Assembly (NCBI RefSeq): GCF_002934065.1
Contig: NZ_CP018049.1
Coordinates: 3,656,501-3,720,500, forward strand
Length of the DNA: 64,000 nt
Direction of reading: 5' to 3'
DNA from: Pseudomonas orientalis
GTDB taxonomy: Bacteria; Pseudomonadota; Gammaproteobacteria; Pseudomonadales; Pseudomonadaceae
Shown: positions 9,299 through 17,430 of the stretch, piece after piece
How the letters are laid out: the number at the start of each line of letters is the position of its first letter
Position numbering within the stretch: the first letter of the stretch is position 1
Notes under the pieces: generated by a model
The model's database searches: none
What the model saw: the letters and a program-made list of their open reading frames with translations, nothing else
What the model was told of the DNA's origin: nothing
Position numbers and translations under genes: made by a program

Positions 9299-9949
9299 TC
9301 AGGCCGTTGCAGCATTTGACGCCTGGGGATTGGGATGAAAAAACACATGCTCCAAGACAGGTCCTACGGCAATTTCACCGATTTCCTCATAGCCCTGGCG
9401 CTTATAGAAATCCAGGTAACGGGAGTTGCCCGTGTCGAGCACCACGCCCGAGGAGTGCTGGTCATCGGCGCACCAATTGTGGACGGCTTCGAGCAATTGT
9501 TCGCCATAGTGCTGGCCTTGCAACTGCGGGTGAATACCCAGCAACGGCAACACATGCACCGACTCACCGGGCAGGCACGCCAATACGGCCTGATGGTATT
9601 CGAGGTAGCGCCGCGTACCGCGCACACCGGTGCTCAACCACATGCGGATCTGCCACGCCCAGCTCTCGGTGATGCCCAGGCGCCGTTGCGGCGGCGCGAT
9701 AAGGGCGACGCCAATCAAACGGTCGTTGACGAACAGGCCGATGGCCGGAAGTTTCTGAAAGAAGTGCTGCTTGACCAGCTCGCGCACTGTTGCGCGTACC
9801 CGCTGTTCATAACCTGGACGCTCGGCTTCGAAGATGTAGGCGAAGGTCGGTTCGTGACGGTAGGCCTGGTACAACAGGGAACGCGCTTCGCGGGAATAAC
9901 CGCTGTTGAGCAGGCGAATCTCGGCAGCTGCCGTCGAGGTGTCAGGCAT
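9299..9949 (-). CDS. GNAT-family N-acetyltransferase
   Basis: The product (216 residues from this start) has the GNAT acetyl-CoA fold: beta4/P-loop region [22 protein letters not shown] with the Q/R-x-x-G-x-G/A pattern, and the beta5-alpha4 segment [23 protein letters not shown] near the C terminus. The start at 9949 is chosen because AGGAG precedes it by 10 bases; an in-frame ATG eight codons further out (9973) lacks a better site. It is monocistronic between tamA and the divergent xthA. The acceptor substrate is unknown. Confidence 0.88.
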   Translation of the reverse strand: MPDTSTAAAEIRLLNSGYSREARSLLYQAYRHEPTFAYIFEAERPGYEQRVRATVRELVKQHFFQKLPAIGLFVNDRLIGVALIAPPQRRLGITESWAWQIRMWLSTGVRGTRRYLEYHQAVLACLPGESVHVLPLLGIHPQLQGQHYGEQLLEAVHNWCADDQHSSGVVLDTGNSRYLDFYKRQGYEEIGEIAVGPVLEHVFFHPNPQASNAATA

Positions 9950-10118
9950 AACAATCAATCTCCTGGACGCCATTCAAAAAGATGGCGTTCTTATGGGTAC
10001 GAACCTGCGCAGCGCCAGTCGTTCCCAGACATTAGCAGCGCATGCATCCTACCGCCACGCTGGCCCCCGTCCGACTTGTCGGCTAGCATCGCCCTTTTGC
10101 CAGACTGGACCGCCGACC

Positions 10119-10931
10119 ATGAAAATCGTCTCCTTCAATATCAACGGGCTGCGTGCCCGCCCTCATCAGCTGGCGGCGCTGATTGAAAAACACCAGCCGG
10201 ACGTCATTGGCCTGCAGGAAACCAAGGTGCACGACGACCAGTTCCCGCTGGCCGAAGTCCAGGCGCTGGGCTATCACGTTTACTACCATGGCCAGAAAGG
10301 CCACTACGGTGTGGCCCTGCTCTCGCGCAAGGAAGCGTTGGATGTGCACAAAGGTTTTGCCACCGATGAAGAAGACGCCCAGCGCCGTTTTATCTGGGGC
10401 ACCTTTGCCGACGAGAGCGGCAACCCGGTCGTCATCATGAACGGCTACTTTCCCCAGGGCGAAAGCCGCGACCACCCCACCAAATTCCCGGCCAAGCAGC
10501 GCTTCTATGAAGACCTGCAGCAACTGCTGGAAAGCCGGTTCAGTAATGACCAGGCGCTGGTGGTGATGGGCGACGTGAATATTTCCCCGCAAGACTGCGA
10601 CATCGGTATCGGCGCCGACAACGCCAAACGCTGGCTGAAAACCGGCAAGTGCAGCTTCCTGCCCGAAGAGCGCGAATGGATGGCCCGCCTGAAAAACTGG
10701 GGCCTGGTGGACAGCTTCCGTCACCTGAACCCTGAAGTGACCGACCGTTTCAGCTGGTTCGATTACCGCAGCCGTGGCTTTGAGGACGAGCCCAAGCGTG
10801 GGCTGCGCATTGACGTGATCATGGCGTCCAACGGCTTGCTCCCACGGGTCAAGGATGCCGGCGTCGATTATGATCTGCGGGCATTGGAAAAGCCGTCGGA
10901 CCATGCGCCGATCTGGTTGGAATTGAGTTAA
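10119..10931 (+). CDS. xthA: Exodeoxyribonuclease III (AP endonuclease)
   Basis: The 270-residue enzyme acts in base-excision repair, cutting 5' of abasic sites and removing 3' blocks. Family motifs are all present: NINGLRAR at the N terminus, LQETKV with the metal-binding Glu, the Tyr-containing [20 protein letters not shown] with catalytic Asp/Asn, and the C-terminal [10 protein letters not shown] with the catalytic His. Length matches XthA (268-270). The start [12 protein letters not shown] is the family start; the longer open frame upstream overlaps the promoter region and is not supported. Confidence 0.96.
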   Translation: MKIVSFNINGLRARPHQLAALIEKHQPDVIGLQETKVHDDQFPLAEVQALGYHVYYHGQKGHYGVALLSRKEALDVHKGFATDEEDAQRRFIWGTFADESGNPVVIMNGYFPQGESRDHPTKFPAKQRFYEDLQQLLESRFSNDQALVVMGDVNISPQDCDIGIGADNAKRWLKTGKCSFLPEEREWMARLKNWGLVDSFRHLNPEVTDRFSWFDYRSRGFEDEPKRGLRIDVIMASNGLLPRVKDAGVDYDLRALEKPSDHAPIWLELS

Positions 10932-10954
10932 TTCCCTGACACTACTCGATCAAC

Positions 10955-11110
10955 TGTGGGAGAGGGCACGCCCTGGCCCTCTGTAGGAGCGAGCTTGCTC
11001 GCGAAAAACGTCAACGATACCGCGTATTTACTGAACGAACGCGGTGCCTGTGAGTTTTTCGCGAGCAAGCTCGCTCCTACAAAAGGGCCAGGGCAAGCCC
11101 CCTTCCACAT
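10955..11110. repeat. Nested REP repeats (two families, one inside the other)
   Basis: An outer imperfect pair (TGTGGGAGAGGGCACGCCC at 10955 and its complement ending at 11110) encloses a second inverted pair of a different REP family (TGTAGGAGCGAGCTTGCTCGCG from about 10982, and CGCGAGCAAGCTCGCTCCTAC ending near 11080). The inner repeats flank about 50 bp of unique sequence. The region separates xthA from the next gene and contains no convincing gene. Confidence 0.88.
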
Positions 11111-11195
11111 TTTGTTCTGTGGTGTATCAGTCATATGTTTGCAATCCAACTGACTTAATCTCGCAGCACTTCCTTTGGCGCAAAAAGGTGCCGGC

Positions 11196-12527
11196 ATGAG
11201 GCTGCGCGTTCTGTTACTGCTGACGCTGTTCCCGTTTTTCGCTGTGTCTGCCCCTCTCCCGCTTCCCGATCAAGGCCCGGCATTGCGTATCCAGGGTTCC
11301 AACACCATCGGCGCGGGATTGGGCCCGGCGCTGGTCAAGGGGTTGATGGAGCGCCAGGGTTTGCAAGGCGTGCGCATCGAACCCGCCGAGGGCGCCAATG
11401 AACAGCACGTGATCGGCAAGACCCGTCAGGGTAAAACCGTGAGCATCGACGTAGCCGCCCATGGTTCCAGTACAGGATTTGCCGCGCTGAAAAACCACAG
11501 TGCCGACCTCGCCGCATCGTCGCGCCCGATCAAAGACAGCGAACTGGTCGACCTGGAAACCCTGGGCGACCTGAAAAGCCCGGAAGCCGAACAGGTGATC
11601 GCCATCGATGGCCTGGCAATCATCCTCAACCCCCGCAACCCGCTCAACACGCTGGACACCGAGCAACTGGCGCAGATCTTCAATGGTCAGATCAGCACCT
11701 GGGAAGCCCTGGGCGGCAGTGGCGGCGCCATTCATGTGTACGCCCGCGACGACCGGTCCGGCACCTATGACACCTTCAAGGAACTCGTGCTGAACCGCCG
11801 CGACACACCGCTGGTGGCGTCGGCCCGGCGTTTCGAATCCAGTGAAGCGCTGTCCGATGCGGTCAGCCAGGACCCTCAAGGCATCGGTTTTATCGGGCTG
11901 CCCTACGTCCGCAAGGCCAAGACGGTGGCGGTTGTCGATGGAGACTCGCAACCGATGCTGCCACTGGGCAGCCTGATCGCCACCGAGGATTACCCGCTGT
12001 CACGGCGACTGTACGTTTATCTGCCGCCGGCGACGCAGAATCCCTGGGCCAAGGCACTGGTGGACTTTGCCCAGAGCAGCCAGGGCCAGGCGATCGTGGC
12101 GGCCAATGGTTTTATCGCCCAGCACGTGCAGGCAATCGGCGTGGAGCCCCGCGCCTCGATGCCCGAGGAGTATCAGGCGATTGTGCGCAACGCCCAGCGT
12201 TTGACGGTGAACTTTCGTTTCGAGGAAGGCAGCGCCAGCCTGGACAACAAGGCGCGCCAGGATGTGCAGCCGGTGGTGGCCTACCTGAAAAGCCACGGCA
12301 AACTGCACAAGCAAGTGACGCTGGTGGGGTTTGGCGATGCCAAGAATGATCCGCAGCGGGCGGCCTTGCTGTCGAAGTTGCGGGCCATGGCGGTGCGCCG
12401 GGAGTTGGTGAAAAGCGGCGTGATACTGCGCGATACTCGCGGGTTCGGCGCACAGATGCCGGTGGCGGCGAATACGGCGGATGAAGGCCGGATCAAGAAT
12501 CGGCGGGTGGAGGTCTGGGTGTACTGA
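11196..12527 (+). CDS. Phosphate-binding-like periplasmic protein fused to an OmpA-like domain
   Basis: The 443-residue protein starts with a signal peptide (MRLRVLLLLTLFPFFAVSA). Residues about 30-290 form a PstS-like substrate-binding domain with LRIQGSNTIG and ARDDRSGTYDTFKELVL, the latter matching the phosphate-binding loop SGT of PstS. Residues about 325-443 form an OmpA/MotB-like domain (VNFRFEEGSASLDNKARQDV ... ADEGRIKNRRVEVWVY) that normally binds peptidoglycan. An anchored phosphate sensor or scavenger is a reasonable inference. The ATG at 11196 follows AAAGGTG; an upstream TTG at 11175 is less likely. No transporter genes adjoin it. Confidence 0.9.
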   Translation: MRLRVLLLLTLFPFFAVSAPLPLPDQGPALRIQGSNTIGAGLGPALVKGLMERQGLQGVRIEPAEGANEQHVIGKTRQGKTVSIDVAAHGSSTGFAALKNHSADLAASSRPIKDSELVDLETLGDLKSPEAEQVIAIDGLAIILNPRNPLNTLDTEQLAQIFNGQISTWEALGGSGGAIHVYARDDRSGTYDTFKELVLNRRDTPLVASARRFESSEALSDAVSQDPQGIGFIGLPYVRKAKTVAVVDGDSQPMLPLGSLIATEDYPLSRRLYVYLPPATQNPWAKALVDFAQSSQGQAIVAANGFIAQHVQAIGVEPRASMPEEYQAIVRNAQRLTVNFRFEEGSASLDNKARQDVQPVVAYLKSHGKLHKQVTLVGFGDAKNDPQRAALLSKLRAMAVRRELVKSGVILRDTRGFGAQMPVAANTADEGRIKNRRVEVWVY

Positions 12528-12557
12528 GGCTGGTTTTTGGGGTGTTCAAACCGGCCT

Positions 12558-12632
12558 CATCGGGGGCAAGCCCCCTCCCACACTTGGATTTGTGAATACG
12601 GTCAACATGTGGGAGGGGGCTTGCCCCCGATA
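12558..12632. repeat. Inverted REP pair
   Basis: ATCGGGGGCAAGCCCCCTCC at 12559 faces its complement ending at 12632, with about 25 bp between. It sits between convergently transcribed genes (the OmpA-fusion gene and the acyl-CoA dehydrogenase), a usual REP location. Confidence 0.88.
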
Positions 12633-12647
12633 GCAGGCGACGCGGTC

Positions 12648-13877
12648 TCACTGCCCGCCGCGCATCAGCTCCTTGGGCACATACTTGCCAATCTCAAACT
12701 TGCCGATCGCCGCCCGGTGCACTTCATCCGGCCCATCGGCCAGGCGCAGGGTGCGCTGCATGGCGTACATATAAGCCAGCGGGAAATCATTGGACACACC
12801 GGCACCGCCGTGGATCTGGATGGCGCGGTCGATAACTTTCAGCGCCACGTTGGGCGCAACCACCTTGATCTGGGCGATTTCGCTTTTGGCGATTTTATTG
12901 CCCACGGTGTCCATCATGTACGCCGCTTTCAAGGTCAGCAGCCGCGCCATGTCGATTTCCATGCGCGAGTCGGCGATCTTGTCGATATTGCCCCCCAGGC
13001 GCGCCAACGGCTTGCCGAAGGCGCTGCGGCTGACCGAGCGTTTGCACATCAACTCCAGCGCGCGCTCGGCCATGCCGATCGAGCGCATACAGTGGTGGAT
13101 ACGGCCCGGGCCAAGCCGCCCCTGGGCGATCTCAAACCCGCGCCCCTCACCCAGCAGCACGTTTTCGTAAGGCACGCGTACGTTGTCGAACAGCACTTCG
13201 GCGTGACCGTGGGGCGCATCGTCGTAGCCGAACACCGGCAGCGGGCGCAGGATTGTCACGCCGGGCGTGTCCACCGGCACCAGGATCATCGAATGCTGCT
13301 GGTGGCGCGGCGCATCCGGGTTGCTCAGGCCCATGAAGATCAGGATCTTGCAGCGCGGGTCGCAGGCGCCGGAGGTCCACCACTTCTTGCCGTTGATCAC
13401 CCATTCATCGCCCTGGCGTTCGGCGCGGGCGGCCATGTTGGTGGCGTCCGAGGAGGCCACATCGGGTTCGGTCATGGCGAAGGCTGAACGAATCTCGCCG
13501 CGCAGCAGCGGCTCGAGCCAGCGTTGTTTCTGCTCTTGATTGGCGTAACGCACCAGCACTTCCATATTGCCGGTGTCGGGGGCCGAGCAGTTGAATGGTT
13601 CCGGGCCCAGCAACGAGCGGCCCATGATTTCGGCCAGTGGCGCGTATTCGAGGTTGGTCAGGCCGGCGCCCAGCTCGGACTCCGGCAGGAACAGGTTCCA
13701 CAACCCCTCGGCTTTAGCCTTGGCTTTGAGCTCGTCCATGATCGCAGTGGGCTGCCAGCGGTCACCTTCGCTGACCTGGCGTTCGAACACCGGCTCGGCC
13801 GGGTAGACGTAAGCGTCCATGAATGCGCTGACGCGTTCACGCAGTTCCTGAACCTTGGGCGAATAGGCGAAATCCAT
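12648..13877 (-). CDS. Acyl-CoA dehydrogenase
   Basis: The 409-residue flavoprotein matches the long-chain ACAD-like family (COG1960). Visible are the FAD/substrate motif [15 protein letters not shown] (residues about 155-170), the [16 protein letters not shown] strand typical of the ACAD10/11-like branch, and the C-terminal [19 protein letters not shown] with the FAD-binding Gly-rich turn. It would oxidise an acyl-CoA thioester with electron-transfer flavoprotein as acceptor. It is alone on its strand, divergent from a LysR gene 167 bp away that is its likely regulator. The acyl substrate is not deducible. Confidence 0.93.
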   Translation of the reverse strand: MDFAYSPKVQELRERVSAFMDAYVYPAEPVFERQVSEGDRWQPTAIMDELKAKAKAEGLWNLFLPESELGAGLTNLEYAPLAEIMGRSLLGPEPFNCSAPDTGNMEVLVRYANQEQKQRWLEPLLRGEIRSAFAMTEPDVASSDATNMAARAERQGDEWVINGKKWWTSGACDPRCKILIFMGLSNPDAPRHQQHSMILVPVDTPGVTILRPLPVFGYDDAPHGHAEVLFDNVRVPYENVLLGEGRGFEIAQGRLGPGRIHHCMRSIGMAERALELMCKRSVSRSAFGKPLARLGGNIDKIADSRMEIDMARLLTLKAAYMMDTVGNKIAKSEIAQIKVVAPNVALKVIDRAIQIHGGAGVSNDFPLAYMYAMQRTLRLADGPDEVHRAAIGKFEIGKYVPKELMRGGQ

Positions 13878-14044
13878 GAGCGGCTCCCTTCTCTGAGAGG
13901 TTGTTTAGGTCATGCAATCGATGCTAGAACAGCGTTGATAATTTACCTAGCCTATTCTCGGCGTGTATTAACATTCATCACCGATATATGATTGACGTCT
14001 GAAGACGTAAAAAATCGCCACCTGATAATAAGAGCGCAACCCCC

Positions 14045-14980
14045 ATGAATCTGAGCAAGGTCGACCTCAATCTCTTTATCGTCTTCGACGCGATCTACAC
14101 CGAAGCCAACCTCACCCGGGCCGGGCAGATTGTCGGCATCACCCAGCCGGCGGTCTCCAACGCGCTGGCACGCCTGCGCGAGACCTTCAACGACCCGCTG
14201 TTCGTGCGCACGGCCCAAGGCATGGTGCCCACGCCGATGGCGCAGAACATCATCGGCCCGGTGCGCAATGCGTTGTCGTTGCTGCGGGTGTCGGTGCAGG
14301 AGAGCCGGATTTTCAACCCGCAACAGGCGGCCAAGACCTATCGCATCAGCATGACCGACCTGACCGAAGCGGTGATTTTACCGCTGCTGTTCCAACGCCT
14401 GCGCCGCCTCGCGCCGACGGTGGTCATCGAGAGTTTCCTGTCCAAACGCCGCGAAACCACCAAGGAACTGGCCGCCGGGCGCCTGGATTTTGCCGTGGAT
14501 GCGCCGCTCAACACCGACCCGCAAGTGCGTCACGTCAAGCTGATGGAAGACCGCTACGTGTGCGCCATGCGCAAGGGCCACCCGATGGCGGGCAAGGACA
14601 AATTCACCCTGGATGACTACCTGTCGCTGACCCATATCCATATTTCCAGCCGCCGCAACGGCCTGGGGCATGTCGACCTCGCCCTGGGCAAGATGGGCAT
14701 CCAGCGCAAGATCGCCCTGCGCTCCCAGCACTATCTGATGGCATCGCAAGTATTGCAGCAGACCGACATGGTCATGACCGTGCCCGAACGCTTTGCCCGT
14801 CGCCATGAACTGCACTGGTTCAACCTGCCGGTCAATGACGTGCCGCCGGTGGAAACCCATCTGTACTGGCATGAAAGCACCGACCAGGACCCGGCGAACC
14901 GCTGGATGCGCGAACAGATGATCGAGTTGTGCCAGCAAGTCACCGCCCACGAGAAGAAACTGGATAAGCAACAGGCTTGA
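14045..14980 (+). CDS. LysR-family transcriptional regulator
   Basis: The 311-residue protein begins MNLSKVDLNLFIVFDAIYTE, followed by the LysR helix-turn-helix (ANLTRAGQIVGITQPAVSNA, residues about 18-40) and a periplasmic-binding-like effector domain (about 92-300) of the NodD/LinR-like group. It is transcribed away from the acyl-CoA dehydrogenase, the standard layout for a LysR regulator and its target. The 167-bp shared gap is AT-rich and should hold the operator, but I could not identify a clear T-N11-A box by eye. Inducer unknown. Confidence 0.92.
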   Translation: MNLSKVDLNLFIVFDAIYTEANLTRAGQIVGITQPAVSNALARLRETFNDPLFVRTAQGMVPTPMAQNIIGPVRNALSLLRVSVQESRIFNPQQAAKTYRISMTDLTEAVILPLLFQRLRRLAPTVVIESFLSKRRETTKELAAGRLDFAVDAPLNTDPQVRHVKLMEDRYVCAMRKGHPMAGKDKFTLDDYLSLTHIHISSRRNGLGHVDLALGKMGIQRKIALRSQHYLMASQVLQQTDMVMTVPERFARRHELHWFNLPVNDVPPVETHLYWHESTDQDPANRWMREQMIELCQQVTAHEKKLDKQQA

Positions 14981-15524
14981 GGTTGCAGGAGGCCCCAGTG
15001 TGGGGGGGGCTTGCAGTATCTACACAACGCCGTAGCGCCCACCGCTAACCACGATGCGAAGCGAGCCGCTCTTGATCTTGATCTGCTCTTGATCTTGATC
15101 TCAGGCGCCCCGTTAAACCACGCTGGCCGAACGCAGGCTTGAATCCGTGGGTAACCCGGCAGGACGCCGGGTTAGCCGCCCCGCGCCATGGATGGCGCGT
15201 GGCGGCGGCCCACGGATTCAAGCCTGCGTTCGGGCACACCGAGCCTAGGCGAGGTGCCGAGTGGTGGGGCAAGAGCGTTTTGCTTACTTTTGCGCTTTTC
15301 AAAAGTGAGCCGCCGTCAGGGCGGAACCCTAAGCAGCCGTTACCGCAGAAACGGATATGTACTCGGTCCAATCCAACATCCTGGTCGGCTCTGAGGCCGC
15401 CATCGGGGGCAAGCCCCCTCCCACATTTGCACCGGGATCGACACAAAAGCCTGGTCGGCCCTGAGGCCGCCATCGGGGGCAAGCCCCTCCCACATTGAAT
15501 TGTGGAGCACCAGCAAGGGGGCCC
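14981..15524. repeat. Repeat-filled intergenic region: 263-bp element copy 1 (15104-15366) plus two tandem REPs
   Basis: This 600-bp gap has no credible gene. The core at 15104-15366 is one of three exactly 263-bp copies in the window. Its left half is a long inverted repeat: arms CCGAACGCAGGCTTGAATCC (15134) and its complement ending near 15235, enclosing a TAACCCGGC/GCCGGGTTA hairpin and a GCGCCATGGATGGCGC hairpin. The right half (GTGCCGAGTGGTGGGGCAAG ... GGATATGTACTCGG) is near-identical in all copies. Two direct REPs follow at about 15402-15427 and 15471-15497. A repeated AGATCAAGATCA-type tract precedes the core. Confidence 0.9.
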
Positions 15525-15540
15525 TTGACGTTCACGTCAA
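15525..15540. promoter_or_regulatory. LiuR operator upstream of liuR
   Basis: TTGACGT-TC-ACGTCAA is a perfect inverted repeat with a 2-bp centre, 42 bp before the liuR ATG. The same architecture (ACGT half-sites with a 2-bp centre) recurs twice in the gap between the acyl-CoA ligase and liuA, so it is most likely the binding site of the MerR-family LiuR and marks autoregulation. Confidence 0.75.
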
Positions 15541-15581
15541 CCTGACATTAGCTTAGCGCCAAGCCTTTCTCGAGCACCGCC

Positions 15582-15974
15582 ATGAGCATCACCTACAGCA
15601 TCTCCGACCTCGCCCGCGAGCTCGACATCACCACCCGCGCCATTCGTTTCTACGAGGAACAAGGCCTGCTGGCCCCCGAACGCCGCGGCCAGGAGCGCAT
15701 CTACTCGGCGCGGGACAAGGTCAGCCTCAAACTGATCCTGCGCGGCAAGCGCATCGGCTTTTCCCTGGCCGAATGCCGCGAGTTGATCGAGCTCTACGAC
15801 CCCACCAGCGGCAACCACATTCAACTCAACAGCATGCTGGCAAAGATCGCCGAGCGCCGTGAACAGCTTGAGCAACAGTTGCTGGATATCGAACAAATGA
15901 AGCTGGAACTGGACACCGCCGAAGAGCGTTGCACCCAGGCCCTGGCACACACCATGCGCCAGGCCGGCCATTGA
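15582..15974 (+). CDS. liuR: LiuR, MerR-family regulator of leucine/isovalerate catabolism
   Basis: The 130-residue protein starts with the MerR winged helix (SISDLARELDITTRAIRFYE, residues 4-23; EERRGQERIYSARD-like wing) and ends with a dimerising coiled coil (about 75-120). The next gene, 16 bp downstream, encodes HMG-CoA lyase, the last enzyme of leucine catabolism, which identifies it as LiuR. Regulators of this type act on promoters with long spacers; a matching palindrome lies just upstream of its own gene and two lie before liuA. Confidence 0.92.
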   Translation: MSITYSISDLARELDITTRAIRFYEEQGLLAPERRGQERIYSARDKVSLKLILRGKRIGFSLAECRELIELYDPTSGNHIQLNSMLAKIAERREQLEQQLLDIEQMKLELDTAEERCTQALAHTMRQAGH

Positions 15975-15990
15975 CAAGAAGGTAACCGCC

Positions 15991-16890
15991 ATGACCCTCC
16001 CCTCACACGTACGCCTGGTGGAAGTCGGCCCGCGCGACGGATTGCAGAACGAAGCCCAGCCAATCAGCGTCGCCGACAAGGTGCGGTTGGTGGACGCCTT
16101 GAGCGCCGCCGGCCTTAGCTATATCGAGGTCGGCAGTTTCGTGTCGCCCAAATGGGTGCCGCAGATGGCCGGCTCCGCCGAGGTGTTCGCGCAGATCCAG
16201 CGCAAGCCAGGCGTGACCTATGGCGCGCTGGCGCCAAACCTGCGCGGTTTTGAAGATGCACTGGCGGCGGGGGTCAAGGAAGTCGCGGTCTTTGCGGCGG
16301 CGTCCGAAGCGTTTTCCCAACGCAATATCAACTGCTCCATCAGCGAGAGCCTGGAGCGGTTTGCGCCGATCATGGCCGCGGCCCGGCAGCACGGCGTCAG
16401 CGTGCGCGGGTATGTGTCGTGTGTGCTGGGTTGCCCCTACGAAGGGGATATTGCTGCGGAGCAGGTGGCGGCTGTCGCCCGCGAGCTGTACGCCATGGGC
16501 TGTTATGAAGTGTCCCTGGGCGACACGATCGGCACCGGCACGGCGGGCGCGACACGGCGGCTGTTCGAGGTGGTCGGCGCACAGGTGCCGCGCGACAAGC
16601 TCGCCGGGCATTTCCACGACACCTACGGCCAGGCGATCGCCAACATCTACGCCAGCCTGCTGGAAGGCATCCAGGTGTTCGACAGCTCTATCGCGGGCCT
16701 CGGCGGCTGCCCTTATGCCAAGGGCGCGAGCGGTAACGTCGCCACCGAAGATGTGGTGTACCTCCTCAATGGACTCGGGATCGACACCGGCATCGACCTG
16801 GAGCGCCTGATTGGCGCGGGCCAGCAGATCAGCCAGGTGCTGGGACGGGCAAGCGGATCGCGAGTGGCGAAGGCGCGTAACCTCGGTTGA
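15991..16890 (+). CDS. liuE: Hydroxymethylglutaryl-CoA lyase
   Basis: The 299-residue DRE-TIM metallolyase cleaves HMG-CoA to acetyl-CoA and acetoacetate, the final step of leucine degradation. It has the N-terminal EVGPRDGLQNE motif (catalytic Arg/Asp) at residues about 11-21, the HDTYGQA metal-binding His segment, and the family signature SIAGLGGCPYAKGASGN with the catalytic Cys. It forms an operon with liuR. In P. aeruginosa liuE follows liuD; here it is separated from liuABCD by an sRNA gene and a ligase gene. P. putida calls this gene mvaB. Confidence 0.96.
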   Translation: MTLPSHVRLVEVGPRDGLQNEAQPISVADKVRLVDALSAAGLSYIEVGSFVSPKWVPQMAGSAEVFAQIQRKPGVTYGALAPNLRGFEDALAAGVKEVAVFAAASEAFSQRNINCSISESLERFAPIMAAARQHGVSVRGYVSCVLGCPYEGDIAAEQVAAVARELYAMGCYEVSLGDTIGTGTAGATRRLFEVVGAQVPRDKLAGHFHDTYGQAIANIYASLLEGIQVFDSSIAGLGGCPYAKGASGNVATEDVVYLLNGLGIDTGIDLERLIGAGQQISQVLGRASGSRVAKARNLG

Positions 16891-16910
16891 GTAGCACAGC
16901 TGTGACAATG

Positions 16911-16940
16911 TGTTACCGCAGCCCGGCATAACGGGTAACG
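16911..16940. promoter_or_regulatory. Candidate CbrB enhancer site upstream of CrcY
   Basis: TGTTAC at 16911 and GTAACG at 16935 form an inverted pair about 110 bp upstream of the sigma-54 promoter at 17022, a typical enhancer position. CbrB is the known activator of CrcZ/CrcY promoters in Pseudomonas. The 18-bp spacing should be checked against the published CbrB consensus. Confidence 0.45.
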
Positions 16941-17021
16941 CGGGAACATAATCCGCCGCCCATCCAAAAAAATAGACCCTGGCAAAAAATCAAGTCATTG
17001 ATTTTAAAGGATTTTAAAAAC

Positions 17022-17038
17022 TTGGCACGGCTTCTGCT
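17022..17038 (+). promoter_or_regulatory. Sigma-54 (RpoN) promoter of CrcY
   Basis: TTGGCACGGCTTCTGCT fits the RpoN consensus, with GG at 17024-17025 and GC at 17036-17037 ten bases apart. It predicts transcription start near 17048 (GCATAACAAG), at the beginning of the CA-motif-rich RNA. Confidence 0.85.
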
Positions 17039-17047
17039 ATCTCTATG

Positions 17048-17420
17048 GCATAACAAGAATAAAAAGCACCAAACCTAATAAAAATAAGACGAAACGACTC
17101 TGACATAACAAAAACAACACGGCAGAGACGCAGCTAACAGATTTTTTTGGAGAAGATGTGCTTTGCAGGGTACGGCGTGCCGAAACCCGCAACCGGTTAG
17201 AGAAAAATAAAACTACCTCAGGTAGCTACCCACTGGTTGGATCGTTTACGAAAAAGCAGATCAGCGCTCAAAAAAATACGTTTGCTCTTGACCCCGGATG
17301 GGGGTCGCCAAAACAGCGGTACGGGTCACGGCTACCAAAAACAACAACAGGCCGCCCCTCAATAATAAAAAAAGAGCACGCAACGACAAATTAAAGGGGA
17401 CCTTCGGGTCCCATTTGTGC
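17048..17420 (+). ncRNA. crcY: CrcY (CrcZ-type) catabolite-repression sRNA
   Basis: The 540-bp gap after liuE encodes no protein but holds an A-rich RNA of about 370 nt. It contains at least six A-rich CA-type motifs that bind Hfq/Crc (AACAAGAATAA at 17052, AATAAAAATAA at 17077, AACAAAAACAAC at 17107, one near 17203, one near 17337, AATAATAAAA at 17361). It has a strict sigma-54 promoter and ends in a GGGACC-TTCG-GGTCCC hairpin (17397-17412). In P. putida CrcY lies next to the HMG-CoA lyase gene (mvaB), whereas CrcZ follows cbrB, so CrcY is the better name. It titrates Hfq-Crc and relieves carbon catabolite repression. Confidence 0.85.
17396..17416 (+). terminator. Hairpin at the 3' end of CrcY, possibly bidirectional
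   Basis: GGGACC (17397-17402), loop TTCG, GGTCCC (17407-17412), followed by ATTTGTGCTTTC. On the other strand the stem is followed by CTTTAATTT, so it may also end the convergent acyl-CoA ligase transcript. Confidence 0.6.
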
Positions 17421-17430
17421 TTTCTGTGTG

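Noticed and set aside
15139..15498. 119-codon frame (and similar frames at 39741-40121 and 44650-45018) inside the repeats
   Set aside because: They recur only because the 263-bp element recurs, cover structural hairpins and REPs, and lack ribosome-binding sites. The element looks selected for folding rather than for protein.
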